Assembly: GCF_900465055.1 (NCBI RefSeq) | Contig: NZ_LS483250.1 | Location: 3,720,001-3,784,000 of the forward strand | DNA: 64,000 bases | DNA from: Moritella yayanosii | GTDB taxonomy: Bacteria > Pseudomonadota > Gammaproteobacteria > Enterobacterales > Moritellaceae | Direction: 5' to 3' | Part shown: one piece after another, positions 38,197 through 48,059 of the stretch | Position numbering within the stretch: position 1 is the stretch's first letter | How the letters are laid out: every line of letters starts with the position of its first letter | Position numbers and translations under genes: made by a program | The notes under the pieces: generated by a model | Database searches by the model: none | The model's input: only the letters and a program-made list of their open reading frames with translations | Told to the model about the DNA's origin: nothing

Positions 38197-38593
38197 TATT
38201 CGCATCTTTAAATCGAGACCTTTAATTGAGTCATTGAATGAATCTGAGCTTAGTTCGCTTGTCAGTGATTTTAAGCTCTATAAATTAACAGGTCAGTTAC
38301 CTGATACCTTTGGCTGTGATGTTCCTTATGATCATCCCAATACGATGCCGACATTAAAGAACGAAGATGTACGGCATCTCCATTTACTTGATGAAGATAT
38401 GAAATGGCAGGTAAATAAGCTGCAATTTTATAAAACCAGTGATACACATCTAGTCTATTGCCAAGGTGGAGTGGATGAAAATTGTTACTTATTAATCGCG
38501 GTCTTATCTCCTAATGCTCATGAACAGGCTAGAAATAATCAAGTTATGTTTAAAATAGCTATAATGGCAGAAAACTTTAGACGTAAATTTTGA
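38180..38593 (+). CDS. yafO: YafO-type mRNA interferase toxin
   Basis: A 137-residue protein clearly like E. coli YafO, a ribosome-dependent mRNA endonuclease. Shared segments are 'LVSDFKLYKLTGQLPDTFG', 'HLVYCQGGVDENCYLLIAVL', 'AHEQARNNQVMFKIAIMAE' and the basic end 'NFRRKF'. The start inside yafN adds about eight residues to the E. coli form and implies coupled translation. A spacer of about 110 bp separates it from the next gene. Confidence 0.9.
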   Translation: MNLSNNIRIFKSRPLIESLNESELSSLVSDFKLYKLTGQLPDTFGCDVPYDHPNTMPTLKNEDVRHLHLLDEDMKWQVNKLQFYKTSDTHLVYCQGGVDENCYLLIAVLSPNAHEQARNNQVMFKIAIMAENFRRKF

Positions 38594-38713
38594 AAATATA
38601 TAAACCCCACCCTAACCCTCCCCTGCTTTTTATTAATAGATAAGAAGGGAGGCTCTTAGCTTTTTTGAAAGGGAAGCTGGGGTCATCACTAATATTTAAA
38701 ATTGGTAATAACA

Positions 38714-39415
38714 ATGAACACTCAGCAACAAACAACACCAGACGAAGCCGCTGGCAACTCCCGCGAGATCACCACCAACCAAACAGGCTTGAACGAGCAT
38801 TTGGATGAAGTGGTATTAAAACATCTTAAGCACAAATTCCGTAAACCCTACCGCCAGCATACCGTGGACGCGTTTAAGCAGATGCAAGCGATTGTCGCTG
38901 TAGACCCGCGTCCAATCATCTTTGATTCTTGCTGTGGTGTCGGTGAAAGTACCGCCAAGATCGCGCAGCTGCACCCCGACTGTTTAGTGTTTGGTATGGA
39001 TAAATCGGCAGACCGGTTAGATCGTAACGACCAACACCGTCATGCCCATCAGGTCGATGGTCAGGTTTATCATTTATTCCAGGTTGATTTAAACGATTTA
39101 TGGCGTTTAGCGGTGGATGCCGGTTGGCAGTTACACAAGCACTACATCTTATATCCAAACCCTTGGCCAAAAGCCAAACATTTACAACGCCGCTGGCATG
39201 GCGCTGCAGTATTTCCGTCTATTTTAGCACTGGGTGGTGAATTAGAGCTGCGTAGTAACTGGGCGTTATATTTACAAGAGTTTCAACGTGCACTGGAGTT
39301 GGCGAAGGTTGCTAGTGAGTTGCAGACTTATACGGCAGCGGAAGCAACCACACCGTTTGAACGAAAATACTGGGCAAGTGGTCAAACTTCTTGGCAATTG
39401 TTAGCTAAATTATAA
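38714..39415 (+). CDS. TrmB-like SAM-dependent methyltransferase
   Basis: A 233-residue methyltransferase related to tRNA (guanine-46-N7)-methyltransferase. The SAM site reads 'IIFDSCCGVGESTAKIAQ', and the TrmB catalytic segment appears as 'YILYPNPWPKAKHLQRRWH', with N in place of the usual first D of 'PDPWP'. It may be a paralogue rather than the main TrmB. The ATG at 38714 is preferred over an upstream TTG. A two-sided terminator follows. Confidence 0.78.
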   Translation: MNTQQQTTPDEAAGNSREITTNQTGLNEHLDEVVLKHLKHKFRKPYRQHTVDAFKQMQAIVAVDPRPIIFDSCCGVGESTAKIAQLHPDCLVFGMDKSADRLDRNDQHRHAHQVDGQVYHLFQVDLNDLWRLAVDAGWQLHKHYILYPNPWPKAKHLQRRWHGAAVFPSILALGGELELRSNWALYLQEFQRALELAKVASELQTYTAAEATTPFERKYWASGQTSWQLLAKL

Positions 39416-39422
39416 AATTCGC

Positions 39423-39450
39423 ATTAAGAATTAAGAATTAAGAATTAAGA
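39423..39450. repeat. Tandem heptanucleotide repeat (ATTAAGA)x4
   Basis: Four exact copies of ATTAAGA in a row lie between the methyltransferase stop and its terminator. A slippage-prone non-coding microsatellite. Confidence 0.9.
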
Positions 39451-39453
39451 ATA

Positions 39454-39485
39454 AAAAAGCCTAATGTATCTGCATTAGGCTTTTT
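39454..39485. terminator. Bidirectional intrinsic terminator
   Basis: AAAAAGCCTAATG / CATTAGGCTTTTT form a 13-bp stem with a 6-nt loop. It lies between the convergent methyltransferase and wzz genes and has A- and T-runs suited to both strands. Confidence 0.93.
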
Positions 39486-39512
39486 AGATCTCGAATTTAT
39501 AATCGTAACATA

Positions 39513-40706
<1,194 letters not shown>

Positions 40707-41063
40707 TTAGATCTCAAGGTAAAGGTTAAATGAGTTGTCATCAGTTCGATTACGCGATAACACAAAATATAAGCTGAGTATTTTACTGTAATTATAGGCT
40801 CAATTCTATGCCTATTTTTAATCGTTGAAAAATATAAAAATTAACCGATTAGTTGTGATAGCGAATTGATTATTCAAGGATATACATTACTTATATTCCA
40901 GTTTTTTATATTAACTGACAGTTCTCTATTCAAACTGGTCGGAGTCATCATGGGTATATTTGCTGAACATAATCAGCTATGTGATAATCGCTCTGGGTAA
41001 AATCGATAAAGTAATAATTAAATCTTGTTGTAAAAGTATTTCATTTTATTTTAATCTATGTAC
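40707..41063. other. Intergenic region upstream of wzz
   Basis: About 350 bp with no gene seen on either strand. It should carry the leftward wzz promoter and ends at the ATGTAC target copy of the IS1634-type element. It is AT-rich, with no convincing regulatory motif. Confidence 0.6.
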
Positions 41064-42883
41064 CCGACATTCCGCACCCTATTATAGGTATTAATTATCG
41101 CTTTTTAACGACACGTTCAATGCAAATGTAGACATGATGTATTTGTGAATGTTGATGTTATACATAAATTGCTAAATCCCGCGTGAAATAAAAAAAAGCT
41201 TGACGGCGATCCCCATATTTGATCTATTAGTTATCTTTGGGCGATGAAAATTATGACCATATCATATTCAACAAAGAGTCTTGATCACCTCGGTTTAGTT
41301 TCAGGCATGTGCAAAGATATTGGTATCGCCAAGTTTATTGATGACGCACATCCCGAACAAAGTAAGGATAAGCACATTTCATACGGGCAACTCGTAGAAG
41401 CCATGATTTTAAATGGACTCGGTTTTGTTGGTAGAACATTGCATATGTATCCTGAATATTTTGCAGAACGGCCTGTCGAACGCCTTCTTGGTAAGGGTGT
41501 AAAAGCGGAGCATATTAATGACGATGCACTCGGTCGCTGTCTTGACCAACTCTATGAAACTGGCGTTTCCGAGCTATTTCAAGGACTGTCCGCCCGTACA
41601 ATTTCACATTTAAAGCTTCCGTGTGAAGGGCTTAATCTGGACTCCACAAGCATTCATGTTGATGGTGAATATAAAGACGAAGACGGTAATGCAGCCATTC
41701 AACTAGTGCGAGGCTACAGCCGTGATCATCGCCCTGAATTGAATCAGGTGGTGTTAAACCTGATCACTGAAAATCAGGCCGGTATCCCCGTCTACATGCA
41801 GGCGGCAAGTGGCAATATTAACGATAATGAAGGTTTTAAAAATATCGTTAAGCAACATGTTAAAAGTCTTAAAGCGGCCCATAACAACCGCTATTTCATT
41901 GGCGATGCTGCATTATATGTCGCCGAAACGATCCAATCTCTCGATGAACAAGGCCAATTATTCATATCGAGAGCGCCGCAAAAGTTAAAATTAGTCAAAG
42001 ACGCCATATCAGAACAAAACAATTACCATTTCACTGAGTTAGGAAATGGCTATAGCGCAACCTGGATAGATTCAAACTACGGTGATGTTAAGCAGCGTTG
42101 GTTGTTAGTGTTCAGTGAACAAGCAAAAAAACGTGAACAACACACATTAGATAAACGTATGCTAAAAGACGCCACTGCGGCATTAAAATCACTGGAAAAA
42201 CTCAGTAAACAACGTTTTGCTTGTCATGCTGACGCAATGAAAATGCTGAGTATCTGGATGAAATCTCAAGCCAGTATGTCAATGAGTGAAATTGACGTTA
42301 TTGAGCATCCAATTTTCACTAAAAGTGGTCGACCTAAAACAGGTCAAGAGCCGGATGGTTATGAATATCAAGTAACCGGTTTGCTTGCTTCAAAATTAAA
42401 TTTTCGCGAACGTAAATTATCCGAAAAAGGGTTATTCATGTTAGCGACAAATGATTGTAGCGATACGTTAACGATGAGCAAAATGCTTGAACTATATAAG
42501 TCACAGCAAAGTGTGGAAAAAGGGTTTAGATTCTTAAAAAGTCCTGATTTTTTAACATCGTCATTATATTTAAAAAAGGCAGAGCGGATTGAGGCATTGC
42601 TGATGATCATGACGTGTTGCTTGATGGTATACGCGGCACTTGAGCATAAGATCCGAGAGGAGTTGAGAACTAAAGACGTATATTTTCCCAATTTAAAATA
42701 TAAGCCCTGTCAAAATCCTACCGCCCGTTGGGTTTTCTTTTGCTTTCAAGGTATCGACATTTTAACTCTCTCAGAAGAGCCGCAATTAGTGCTGAATATT
42801 AAAGAGCGACATCGAATAATTATTGATTGTATGGGGCCGACATATCAGCAGATTTATTCATAAAATGGGGTGCGGAATGTCGG
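41064..42883 (+). mobile_element. IS1634-family insertion sequence, complete
   Basis: The 1820-bp element has perfect 16-bp terminal inverted repeats, CCGACATTCCGCACCC and its complement, and is flanked by a 6-bp direct repeat ATGTAC (41058-41063 and 42884-42889). It encodes one intact transposase. Intact ends and target duplication point to recent insertion. The site lies between the divergent wzz gene and the ops leader. Confidence 0.95.
41244..42863 (+). CDS. IS1634-family transposase
   Basis: A 539-residue DDE transposase of the IS4-superfamily IS1634 group. It has an N-terminal DUF4277-like region ('YGQLVEAMILNGLGFVGRTL'), the first catalytic Asp in 'LNLDSTSIH', the second in 'FIGDAALYV', and the Glu region 'QQSVEKGFRFLKSPDF'. 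The reading frame is uninterrupted and the stop lies 5 bp before the right terminal repeat, so it is probably active. Confidence 0.93.
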   Translation: MKIMTISYSTKSLDHLGLVSGMCKDIGIAKFIDDAHPEQSKDKHISYGQLVEAMILNGLGFVGRTLHMYPEYFAERPVERLLGKGVKAEHINDDALGRCLDQLYETGVSELFQGLSARTISHLKLPCEGLNLDSTSIHVDGEYKDEDGNAAIQLVRGYSRDHRPELNQVVLNLITENQAGIPVYMQAASGNINDNEGFKNIVKQHVKSLKAAHNNRYFIGDAALYVAETIQSLDEQGQLFISRAPQKLKLVKDAISEQNNYHFTELGNGYSATWIDSNYGDVKQRWLLVFSEQAKKREQHTLDKRMLKDATAALKSLEKLSKQRFACHADAMKMLSIWMKSQASMSMSEIDVIEHPIFTKSGRPKTGQEPDGYEYQVTGLLASKLNFRERKLSEKGLFMLATNDCSDTLTMSKMLELYKSQQSVEKGFRFLKSPDFLTSSLYLKKAERIEALLMIMTCCLMVYAALEHKIREELRTKDVYFPNLKYKPCQNPTARWVFFCFQGIDILTLSEEPQLVLNIKERHRIIIDCMGPTYQQIYS

Positions 42884-42999
42884 ATGTACTGCCTAGTATC
42901 ATTATAGTTTTAAAAAAATAATGCTTTATGAGTACGCCTATTGCTTGAATGACCCCAATGATTATGCGATTATCACCTCGAAATTAAGTCATTAGTGCT

Positions 43000-43040
43000 A
43001 AAAAGTATTAGGTAGTGAAGTCACTACCTAATACTTTTTT
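43000..43040. terminator. Very strong hairpin terminator before the ops element
   Basis: A 19-bp perfect stem, AAAAAGTATTAGGTAGTGA and its complement, is separated by only AG, with a T-run after it and an A-run before it. It lies 50 bp before the JUMPStart sequence and could end transcription from either side. Confidence 0.88.
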
Positions 43041-43089
43041 ATATGAGTTAATTTTTTATAACATTAAAATCGTGGATTATATCGGACTT

Positions 43090-43119
43090 GGGGTACTGCA
43101 ACCTTAGGGCGGTAGCGTG
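43090..43119 (+). promoter_or_regulatory. JUMPStart sequence with ops element (RfaH recruitment)
   Basis: The 12-base core GGCGGTAGCGTG (43108-43119) equals the ops consensus at which RfaH is loaded onto paused RNA polymerase. The preceding 'ggtactgcaaccttag' resembles the rest of the JUMPStart element. In enterics and vibrios such sites lie in the leaders of long LPS, capsule and O-antigen operons and reduce premature termination. This strand points into the polysaccharide cluster. Confidence 0.88.
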
Positions 43120-43274
43120 TTTTTTTGTCAGGGCAAGATCATGAAAAACCCTTATGTGGAAAGGCTTAAAGAGTATGGGAATTAATTTAATCTTATAGAT
43201 ATCTTTTATTGTATGCAATATTTTTCTAAATGATTTGACGGTTCTATGTGGTTGTGATCGTATACTCTCTTTTG

Positions 43275-43309
43275 AAAATAAAATAAAATAAAATAAAATA
43301 AAATAAAAT
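43275..43309. repeat. Pentanucleotide microsatellite (AAAAT)7
   Basis: Seven exact AAAAT units end directly at the ATG of the decayed ISAs1-type transposase, the last unit supplying AT of the ATG. Slippage here would shift spacing in the leader rather than a reading frame. Confidence 0.93.
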
Positions 43310-44415
43310 GAATGGATTAGACCTTTTGAGCCAATTATCAATCATAAGAGACCCTCGCCAAGCTTGATAAATAGAGCATAAATTATCAGATATTCTGTTT
43401 TTAACCATTGCGGCAGTTATTGGTGGCGCAGAAGACTGGGAAGAAATAGAAGATTTTGGAATTGATCATCTTGAGTGGCTGAAGACATACGGTGACTTTG
43501 AAAGTGGTATTCCAGTTCATGACACTATAGCCAAATGCTTGCAGTCTTGTTTTGCGACTTGGATGAAAGAATGTCACAAGGTTACGAAAGGTGATGTGGT
43601 AGCCATTGATGGAAAAACAATTAAAGGCAGCTACGATAAATCAAAGCGAAAGGGTTTGATTCATATGGTCAGTGCTTTTAGTGCTGCAAATCAAGTTGTG
43701 TTAGGTCAGGTAAAAACATCAGAAAAATATAATGAGATAACGGCTATTCCTGAATTACTTAAACTATTGAATATTAGTGGTTGTTTAGTCACAATGGATG
43801 CAATGGGTTGTCAAAAAAAAGATAGCAAGTAAGATTTTATCAAAAGACGCAAACTATGTTTTGGCAGTGAAAGGTAATCAAGGTCGATTAGAGCAAGCAT
43901 TTAATGATTATTTCCATTTTGATTTAACGAAAGCCCCAGATGCAGATACTTACAGTACACAAGAGAAAGGTCATGGCCGGAAGGAAACTCGATTTTCTTT
44001 CCGTCACACAAGATACTTCAGTACTTGGTGATATAGCATTAGAATGGCCAGAGTTAACGACGATAGGCATAATCGGTTCCGTACGTCAAGTTGGAGATGT
44101 TATCCCTCAAAATATCACGCTAAATATTACATTAGTTCTGCCAAATTAAATGCAAAATAATTATTAGAAGCCACACGCTCGCATTGGTCTATCGAAGTGC
44201 AATTACATTGGCGACTAGACGTAGGTATGAATGAAGACAGATGTAGGATGGTACGAGGTGAAGGTGGTGAAAACTTGTCGGTAGTCAGACATACAACATT
44301 AAATTTATTGAACACGGATAAATCGTTCAAAGCAGGGCTAAAAAGAAAACAAACAAAGGCAGGGCGGAATAATGAGTACCTATCTCGGATCCTTACTGGG
44401 AACGGTTCTTCGTAA
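43308..44415 (+). pseudogene. Decayed ISAs1-family (IS1358/H-repeat-like) transposase
   Basis: Fragments in different frames together spell an ISAs1-family transposase. It begins 'LLSQLSIIRDPRQA', breaks at two stop codons (43365-43370), resumes '[20 protein letters not shown]' and '[20 protein letters not shown]', shifts frame at a run of eight A (43815-43822), continues 'DANYVLAVKGNQGRLEQAF' and shifts again near 43990. It ends with 'SHWSIEVQLHWRLDVGMNED' and 'LNLLNTDKSFKAGLKRKQ'. IS1358, of the same family, lies in O-antigen loci of Vibrio cholerae and V. anguillarum. No terminal repeats were identified. Confidence 0.9.
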
Positions 44416-45663
44416 TCTCGCCTAGAATCCCGTGATCGTATTATTATCTTTAGCCAAATTGATAAAAAAGTCGCTGAAACAGTGCGTCAAGATGAGATTG
44501 TAACCGATTTTGAGTTTGAAACGTTGGATAACAACGCTAATTTTGGTTCGAATGACAAAACCAATTTAGGTAATGTTGAGTCATTATTGGCGCAAGCGGC
44601 GAAAATACGAAACATATTATTAGCGCCTATTTTAGCGAAATTAAAACTGCAAGCGCAGTTTGGTGAGCAGCCTCAAATTGTTGAAATTCGTGGTAATGTA
44701 CGCTTTCCGGGTCTATACCCAAAAACCAGTAATATGTCGTTAACAGAATTAATTGATGCTGCAGGTGGTTTGTCGGCGAAAGCGTATACTGACAAAATAG
44801 AAGTCAGTCGATTAAATACAGCGACTGCGCATGTTCAGCTTGAACAGCTAGACGTTAACTTATCGCAAGGCCGTTTTATGTTAAATAATGCCGACGTTGC
44901 CACTGTTTATACTAAACCAGGTTGGACAGATAATAATAAAGTTATGTTGTTGGGTGAAGTGATGTTCCCCGGTGAATACAACATTAAACGCGGCGAAACA
45001 ATTGAAAACGTCATTAATCGGGCTGGCGGTTTTACTCAGTTTGCTTATCCAGATGGTGCGGTGTTATCACGAGAGAGTTTAAAAATTGCAGAACAAGAAA
45101 GTAATGCACGCTTAGCTGAAAACCTACGTAAAGAAATTTCTGCGATGTCGTTACGTCGAACTTCAAAAACATTGAGTAACCAAAGTAGTCCAACAGAAGC
45201 GTTGAAAATTGCCGATGAGTTATCAAATACTGAAGCATTAGGGCGCTTGATTATTGATTTACCCGACATTATGGCTGGTGATGAGAGTGTCGACGTCGCG
45301 ATGGAAGATGGTGATATCTTGTATGTGCCACCACTGCGCAATGTGATTAATGTTGTGGGTGAGGTGTATAGCGCCAGCGCGCATGTATTTAACCATAAGC
45401 TAACGTTGCATGATTATATCCAGCGTTCTGGTGGTTCTAAATCACAAGCCGATACCGACCACATGTATGTGATCCGTGCCAACGGTAGCATTACTGTCGC
45501 AGACAGTTCATTTTGGTTTACGCGTAGTACAGTTGAATTACAACCAGGTGATACGATTGTGTTGCCAATCGATGCTGAATACTTAGACGGTATTACTACT
45601 ATCTCTGCCGCGTCTGAAATCTTGTATCAAATGGGTGTTGCTGTTCAAGCAATCAAACCATAG
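44416..45663 (+). pseudogene. Polysaccharide export protein with SLBB domains, 5'-truncated
   Basis: The frame is open from 44416, directly after the ISAs1-type remnant, and encodes about 415 residues of an outer-membrane polysaccharide export protein of the Wza/WbfF class. It holds SLBB repeats ('VEIRGNVRFPGLYPKTSN', 'MLLGEVMFPGEYNIKRG', 'VINVVGEVYSASAHVF'). The sequence upstream of the GTG at 44482 ('LESRDRIIIFSQIDKK') still reads as this family, so the gene continued upstream and lost its N-terminal half, signal peptide included. The remaining frame is intact. A shortened protein could be made, but outer-membrane export is unlikely. Confidence 0.82.
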
Positions 45664-45673
45664 GAAAAGTATA

Positions 45674-46729
45674 ATGAACGCTAATAATACAACTGATCCA
45701 GCTAATAATAACGTAAACCATCAAGTGCCGCACACTCAACAAGTTAATCAGCAACACAATCAGCAAGATAATCAGCAACCGCAAATGCAATATGTGATGT
45801 ATCCACCACAGATGGCTGCACCTGCTGATGATGAAATCGATCTTAAACAATTATTTCTCACCATCTGGCAAGGTAAGTGGTTAATTATCGTATTAACAGC
45901 GTTATTCACCATTGCAGGTATAGGTTATGCGTTAAAGCAACCGAATGTATATAAAGCGGAAGCTAAATTATTTCCAGCTGTAAGCGAAGGCGGTGGCGGT
46001 GGTTTAGCCGCTTTAGCTGGTCAGTTTGGTGGCCTTGCGAGTCTCGCAGGGGTCAACCTTGGTGGTGGCAGTGCCGACAAAAGTGTGATCGCGATGGAAA
46101 TTATGCAATCACGCAGTTTTGTTAAAATGTTTGTCGAAAAACACGATCTAGCGTTACCGATCATGGCTGCAATTAAGTGGGATGAAGCGAATAACGCATT
46201 AGTGATTGATGATGAAATTTATGATCAAGTTAACCAAACATGGTTGTTAGATGATGATGGTGAAACACTAGAACCGACTGATTGGCAAATTTATAAAGCG
46301 TTTAAGGGGTTAATTAGTCTTTCTCAAACAAAAGACACCGGCCTTATTACACTCGCTGTTGAACATTATTCACCCTTTGTGGCAAAGCAGTGGGTTGACT
46401 GGTTAGTACAAGATATTAATGCCTTGATGAAAGCGACAGACTTGCAAGAAACGAATTCAAGTATTGAATTTTTACAAGCGCAATTAACGAAAACGCAGAT
46501 TTCGGACATGCAAACAATGTTTTATAAATTGATTGAAGAACAAACCAAAACATTGATGTTAGCCGAAGTGCGCAAAGAATATGTATTTAAAACTCTGGAT
46601 GCTGCGGTAGTGCCAGAAGATAAAGTTAAACCTAAACGTGCGCTGATTGTGGTGTTGGCTGGGTTGCTGGGTGGAATGCTGTCGGTGGCGATTGTGTTAG
46701 TGCGTGGGGCGTTTCGGAAGGAAGATTAA
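45674..46729 (+). CDS. Wzz-family polysaccharide chain-length protein
   Basis: A 351-residue member of the Wzz/polysaccharide co-polymerase family. A long Asn/Gln-rich cytoplasmic N-terminus (about residues 1-50) precedes the first membrane segment ('WLIIVLTALFTIAGIGYAL'). A glycine-rich stretch 'EGGGGGLAALAGQFGG' follows near residue 100, and the C-terminus has 'PEDKVKPKRALIVVLAGLLGG', the typical Pro-rich second membrane segment. The ATG at 45674 has AGGAAAAG ten bases upstream. It lies 10 bp behind the export gene and was probably cotranscribed with it. Confidence 0.88.
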   Translation: MNANNTTDPANNNVNHQVPHTQQVNQQHNQQDNQQPQMQYVMYPPQMAAPADDEIDLKQLFLTIWQGKWLIIVLTALFTIAGIGYALKQPNVYKAEAKLFPAVSEGGGGGLAALAGQFGGLASLAGVNLGGGSADKSVIAMEIMQSRSFVKMFVEKHDLALPIMAAIKWDEANNALVIDDEIYDQVNQTWLLDDDGETLEPTDWQIYKAFKGLISLSQTKDTGLITLAVEHYSPFVAKQWVDWLVQDINALMKATDLQETNSSIEFLQAQLTKTQISDMQTMFYKLIEEQTKTLMLAEVRKEYVFKTLDAAVVPEDKVKPKRALIVVLAGLLGGMLSVAIVLVRGAFRKED

Positions 46730-46781
46730 AGCAAAAGGACCTATTGGAGCCTGTAGAGTAAAACATAACAAATCAAACAAT

Positions 46782-46809
46782 GACAGATAGTTAATCATAA
46801 CTATCTGTC
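46782..46809. terminator. Hairpin between wzz and wecB (first of two)
   Basis: GACAGATAGTTA / TAACTATCTGTC form a perfect 12-bp stem with a 4-nt loop. It lacks a T-run. Confidence 0.55.
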
Positions 46810-46828
46810 TCATTATGAATATAAACTG

Positions 46829-46854
46829 GCTCAGTAATACTTATATTACTGAGC
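46829..46854 (+). terminator. Hairpin between wzz and wecB (second of two), terminator-like
   Basis: GCTCAGTAATA / TATTACTGAGC form a perfect 11-bp stem with a 4-nt loop, followed by TTTATTGTT. It may end the upstream transcript unless RfaH-modified polymerase reads through. Confidence 0.7.
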
Positions 46855-46927
46855 TTTATTGTTGAAGTATTTCCATTCTTAGTTATTAAATCTTAGTTAT
46901 TAACTCTTAAATAAACGTAGGTCTATC

Positions 46928-48058
46928 ATGTCAAAAAAGAAAGTCTTGACCGTCTTCGGTACGCGTCCTGAAGCGATTAAAATGGCACCACTGGTTCATG
47001 CGCTGGCTGCTGATGAGCGATTTGAAGCGAAATGTTGTGTGACTGCCCAGCATCGTGAAATGTTAGACCAAGTACTTGAGCTATTTGAAATTACACCAGA
47101 CTATGATTTAAACATCATGAAAGCGGGACAAACGCTTAATGATGTGACTGCACGTATTTTACTTGAGCTAAAACCAATTCTGCAAGAATTTAAGCCAGAT
47201 GTGGTATTAGTGCATGGTGATACAGCGACAACATTCGCAGCAAGTTTAGCAGCCTATTACGAACAAATCGATGTTGGTCATGTTGAAGCAGGTTTGCGTA
47301 CAGGCAATATTTATTCGCCTTGGCCTGAAGAAGGTAACCGTAAGTTAACGGGTGCTTTGACTAAGTATCACTTTGCCCCTACTGAAACGTCGAAAGAAAA
47401 CTTACTTAAAGAAAATTTTAATCCTGATAATATTTTAGTGACAGGTAATACCGTTATCGATGCATTGTTAATGATGAAAGATAAGGTCGATAATGATGCT
47501 GATTTGAATATTACTTTGTCAGCATCGTTCCCATTTTTAGATGAAAATAAGAAGTTGATCCTAGTGACAGGCCATCGTCGTGAAAGCTTCGGTGGTGGTT
47601 TTGAGCGAATTTGCAAAGCGTTAGCTATAACAGCAAAAGCACATCCTGAAACGCAGATTGTATATCCAATGCATCTAAACCCTAATGTACGCGAACCGGT
47701 TAATCGTATCCTTGCTGGTATTGATAATATTTTCTTAATTGAACCACAACAATATCTGCCATTTATCTATTTAATGGGACGCGCGAATATAATTTTAACC
47801 GATTCTGGTGGTATTCAAGAAGAAGCACCTTCGCTAGGCAAACCTGTATTGGTTATGCGAGATACAACAGAGCGTCCAGAGGCCGTTGAAGCGGGTACTG
47901 TTAAATTAGTCGGTACTGAAGTTGATGCATTAGTTTCAAACTTAAACGAATTGTTAACAAATAAAGATGCATATAAAAAAATGAGTGTATCTCATAACCC
48001 TTACGGGGATGGGAAAGCATGTTTGAAAATATTAGATTATTTATACAAATCAATTTAG
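46928..48058 (+). CDS. wecB: UDP-N-acetylglucosamine 2-epimerase
   Basis: A 376-residue non-hydrolysing epimerase that makes UDP-ManNAc from UDP-GlcNAc, a precursor for ManNAc-type sugars in O-antigen, capsule or enterobacterial common antigen. Motifs are '[15 protein letters not shown]', '[17 protein letters not shown]', '[10 protein letters not shown]' and '[20 protein letters not shown]'. Length equals E. coli WecB (376). No UDP-ManNAc dehydrogenase (wecC) is next to it in this window. Confidence 0.97.
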   Translation: MSKKKVLTVFGTRPEAIKMAPLVHALAADERFEAKCCVTAQHREMLDQVLELFEITPDYDLNIMKAGQTLNDVTARILLELKPILQEFKPDVVLVHGDTATTFAASLAAYYEQIDVGHVEAGLRTGNIYSPWPEEGNRKLTGALTKYHFAPTETSKENLLKENFNPDNILVTGNTVIDALLMMKDKVDNDADLNITLSASFPFLDENKKLILVTGHRRESFGGGFERICKALAITAKAHPETQIVYPMHLNPNVREPVNRILAGIDNIFLIEPQQYLPFIYLMGRANIILTDSGGIQEEAPSLGKPVLVMRDTTERPEAVEAGTVKLVGTEVDALVSNLNELLTNKDAYKKMSVSHNPYGDGKACLKILDYLYKSI

Positions 48059-48059
48059 G

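Larger units (their letters stand above)
42890..43307 (+). other. Polysaccharide-operon leader region without a gene
   Basis: About 420 bp between the IS1634-type element and the ISAs1-type remnant. It holds a strong hairpin (43000-43040), a JUMPStart/ops element (43090-43119) and an (AAAAT)7 tract (43275-43309). No credible coding sequence was seen; the first gene that normally follows such a leader is missing. Confidence 0.75.

Noticed and set aside
43235-43266. A TTGACG / TATACT promoter in the polysaccharide leader
   Set aside because: The spacer is 20 bp, outside the usual 16-18 bp range.
43048-43341. A 97-codon minus-strand frame across the ops leader
   Set aside because: It contains the (AAAAT)n tract read as a Phe/Ile/Leu-rich repeat and overlaps the hairpin and ops element; no ribosome-binding site and no recognisable family.
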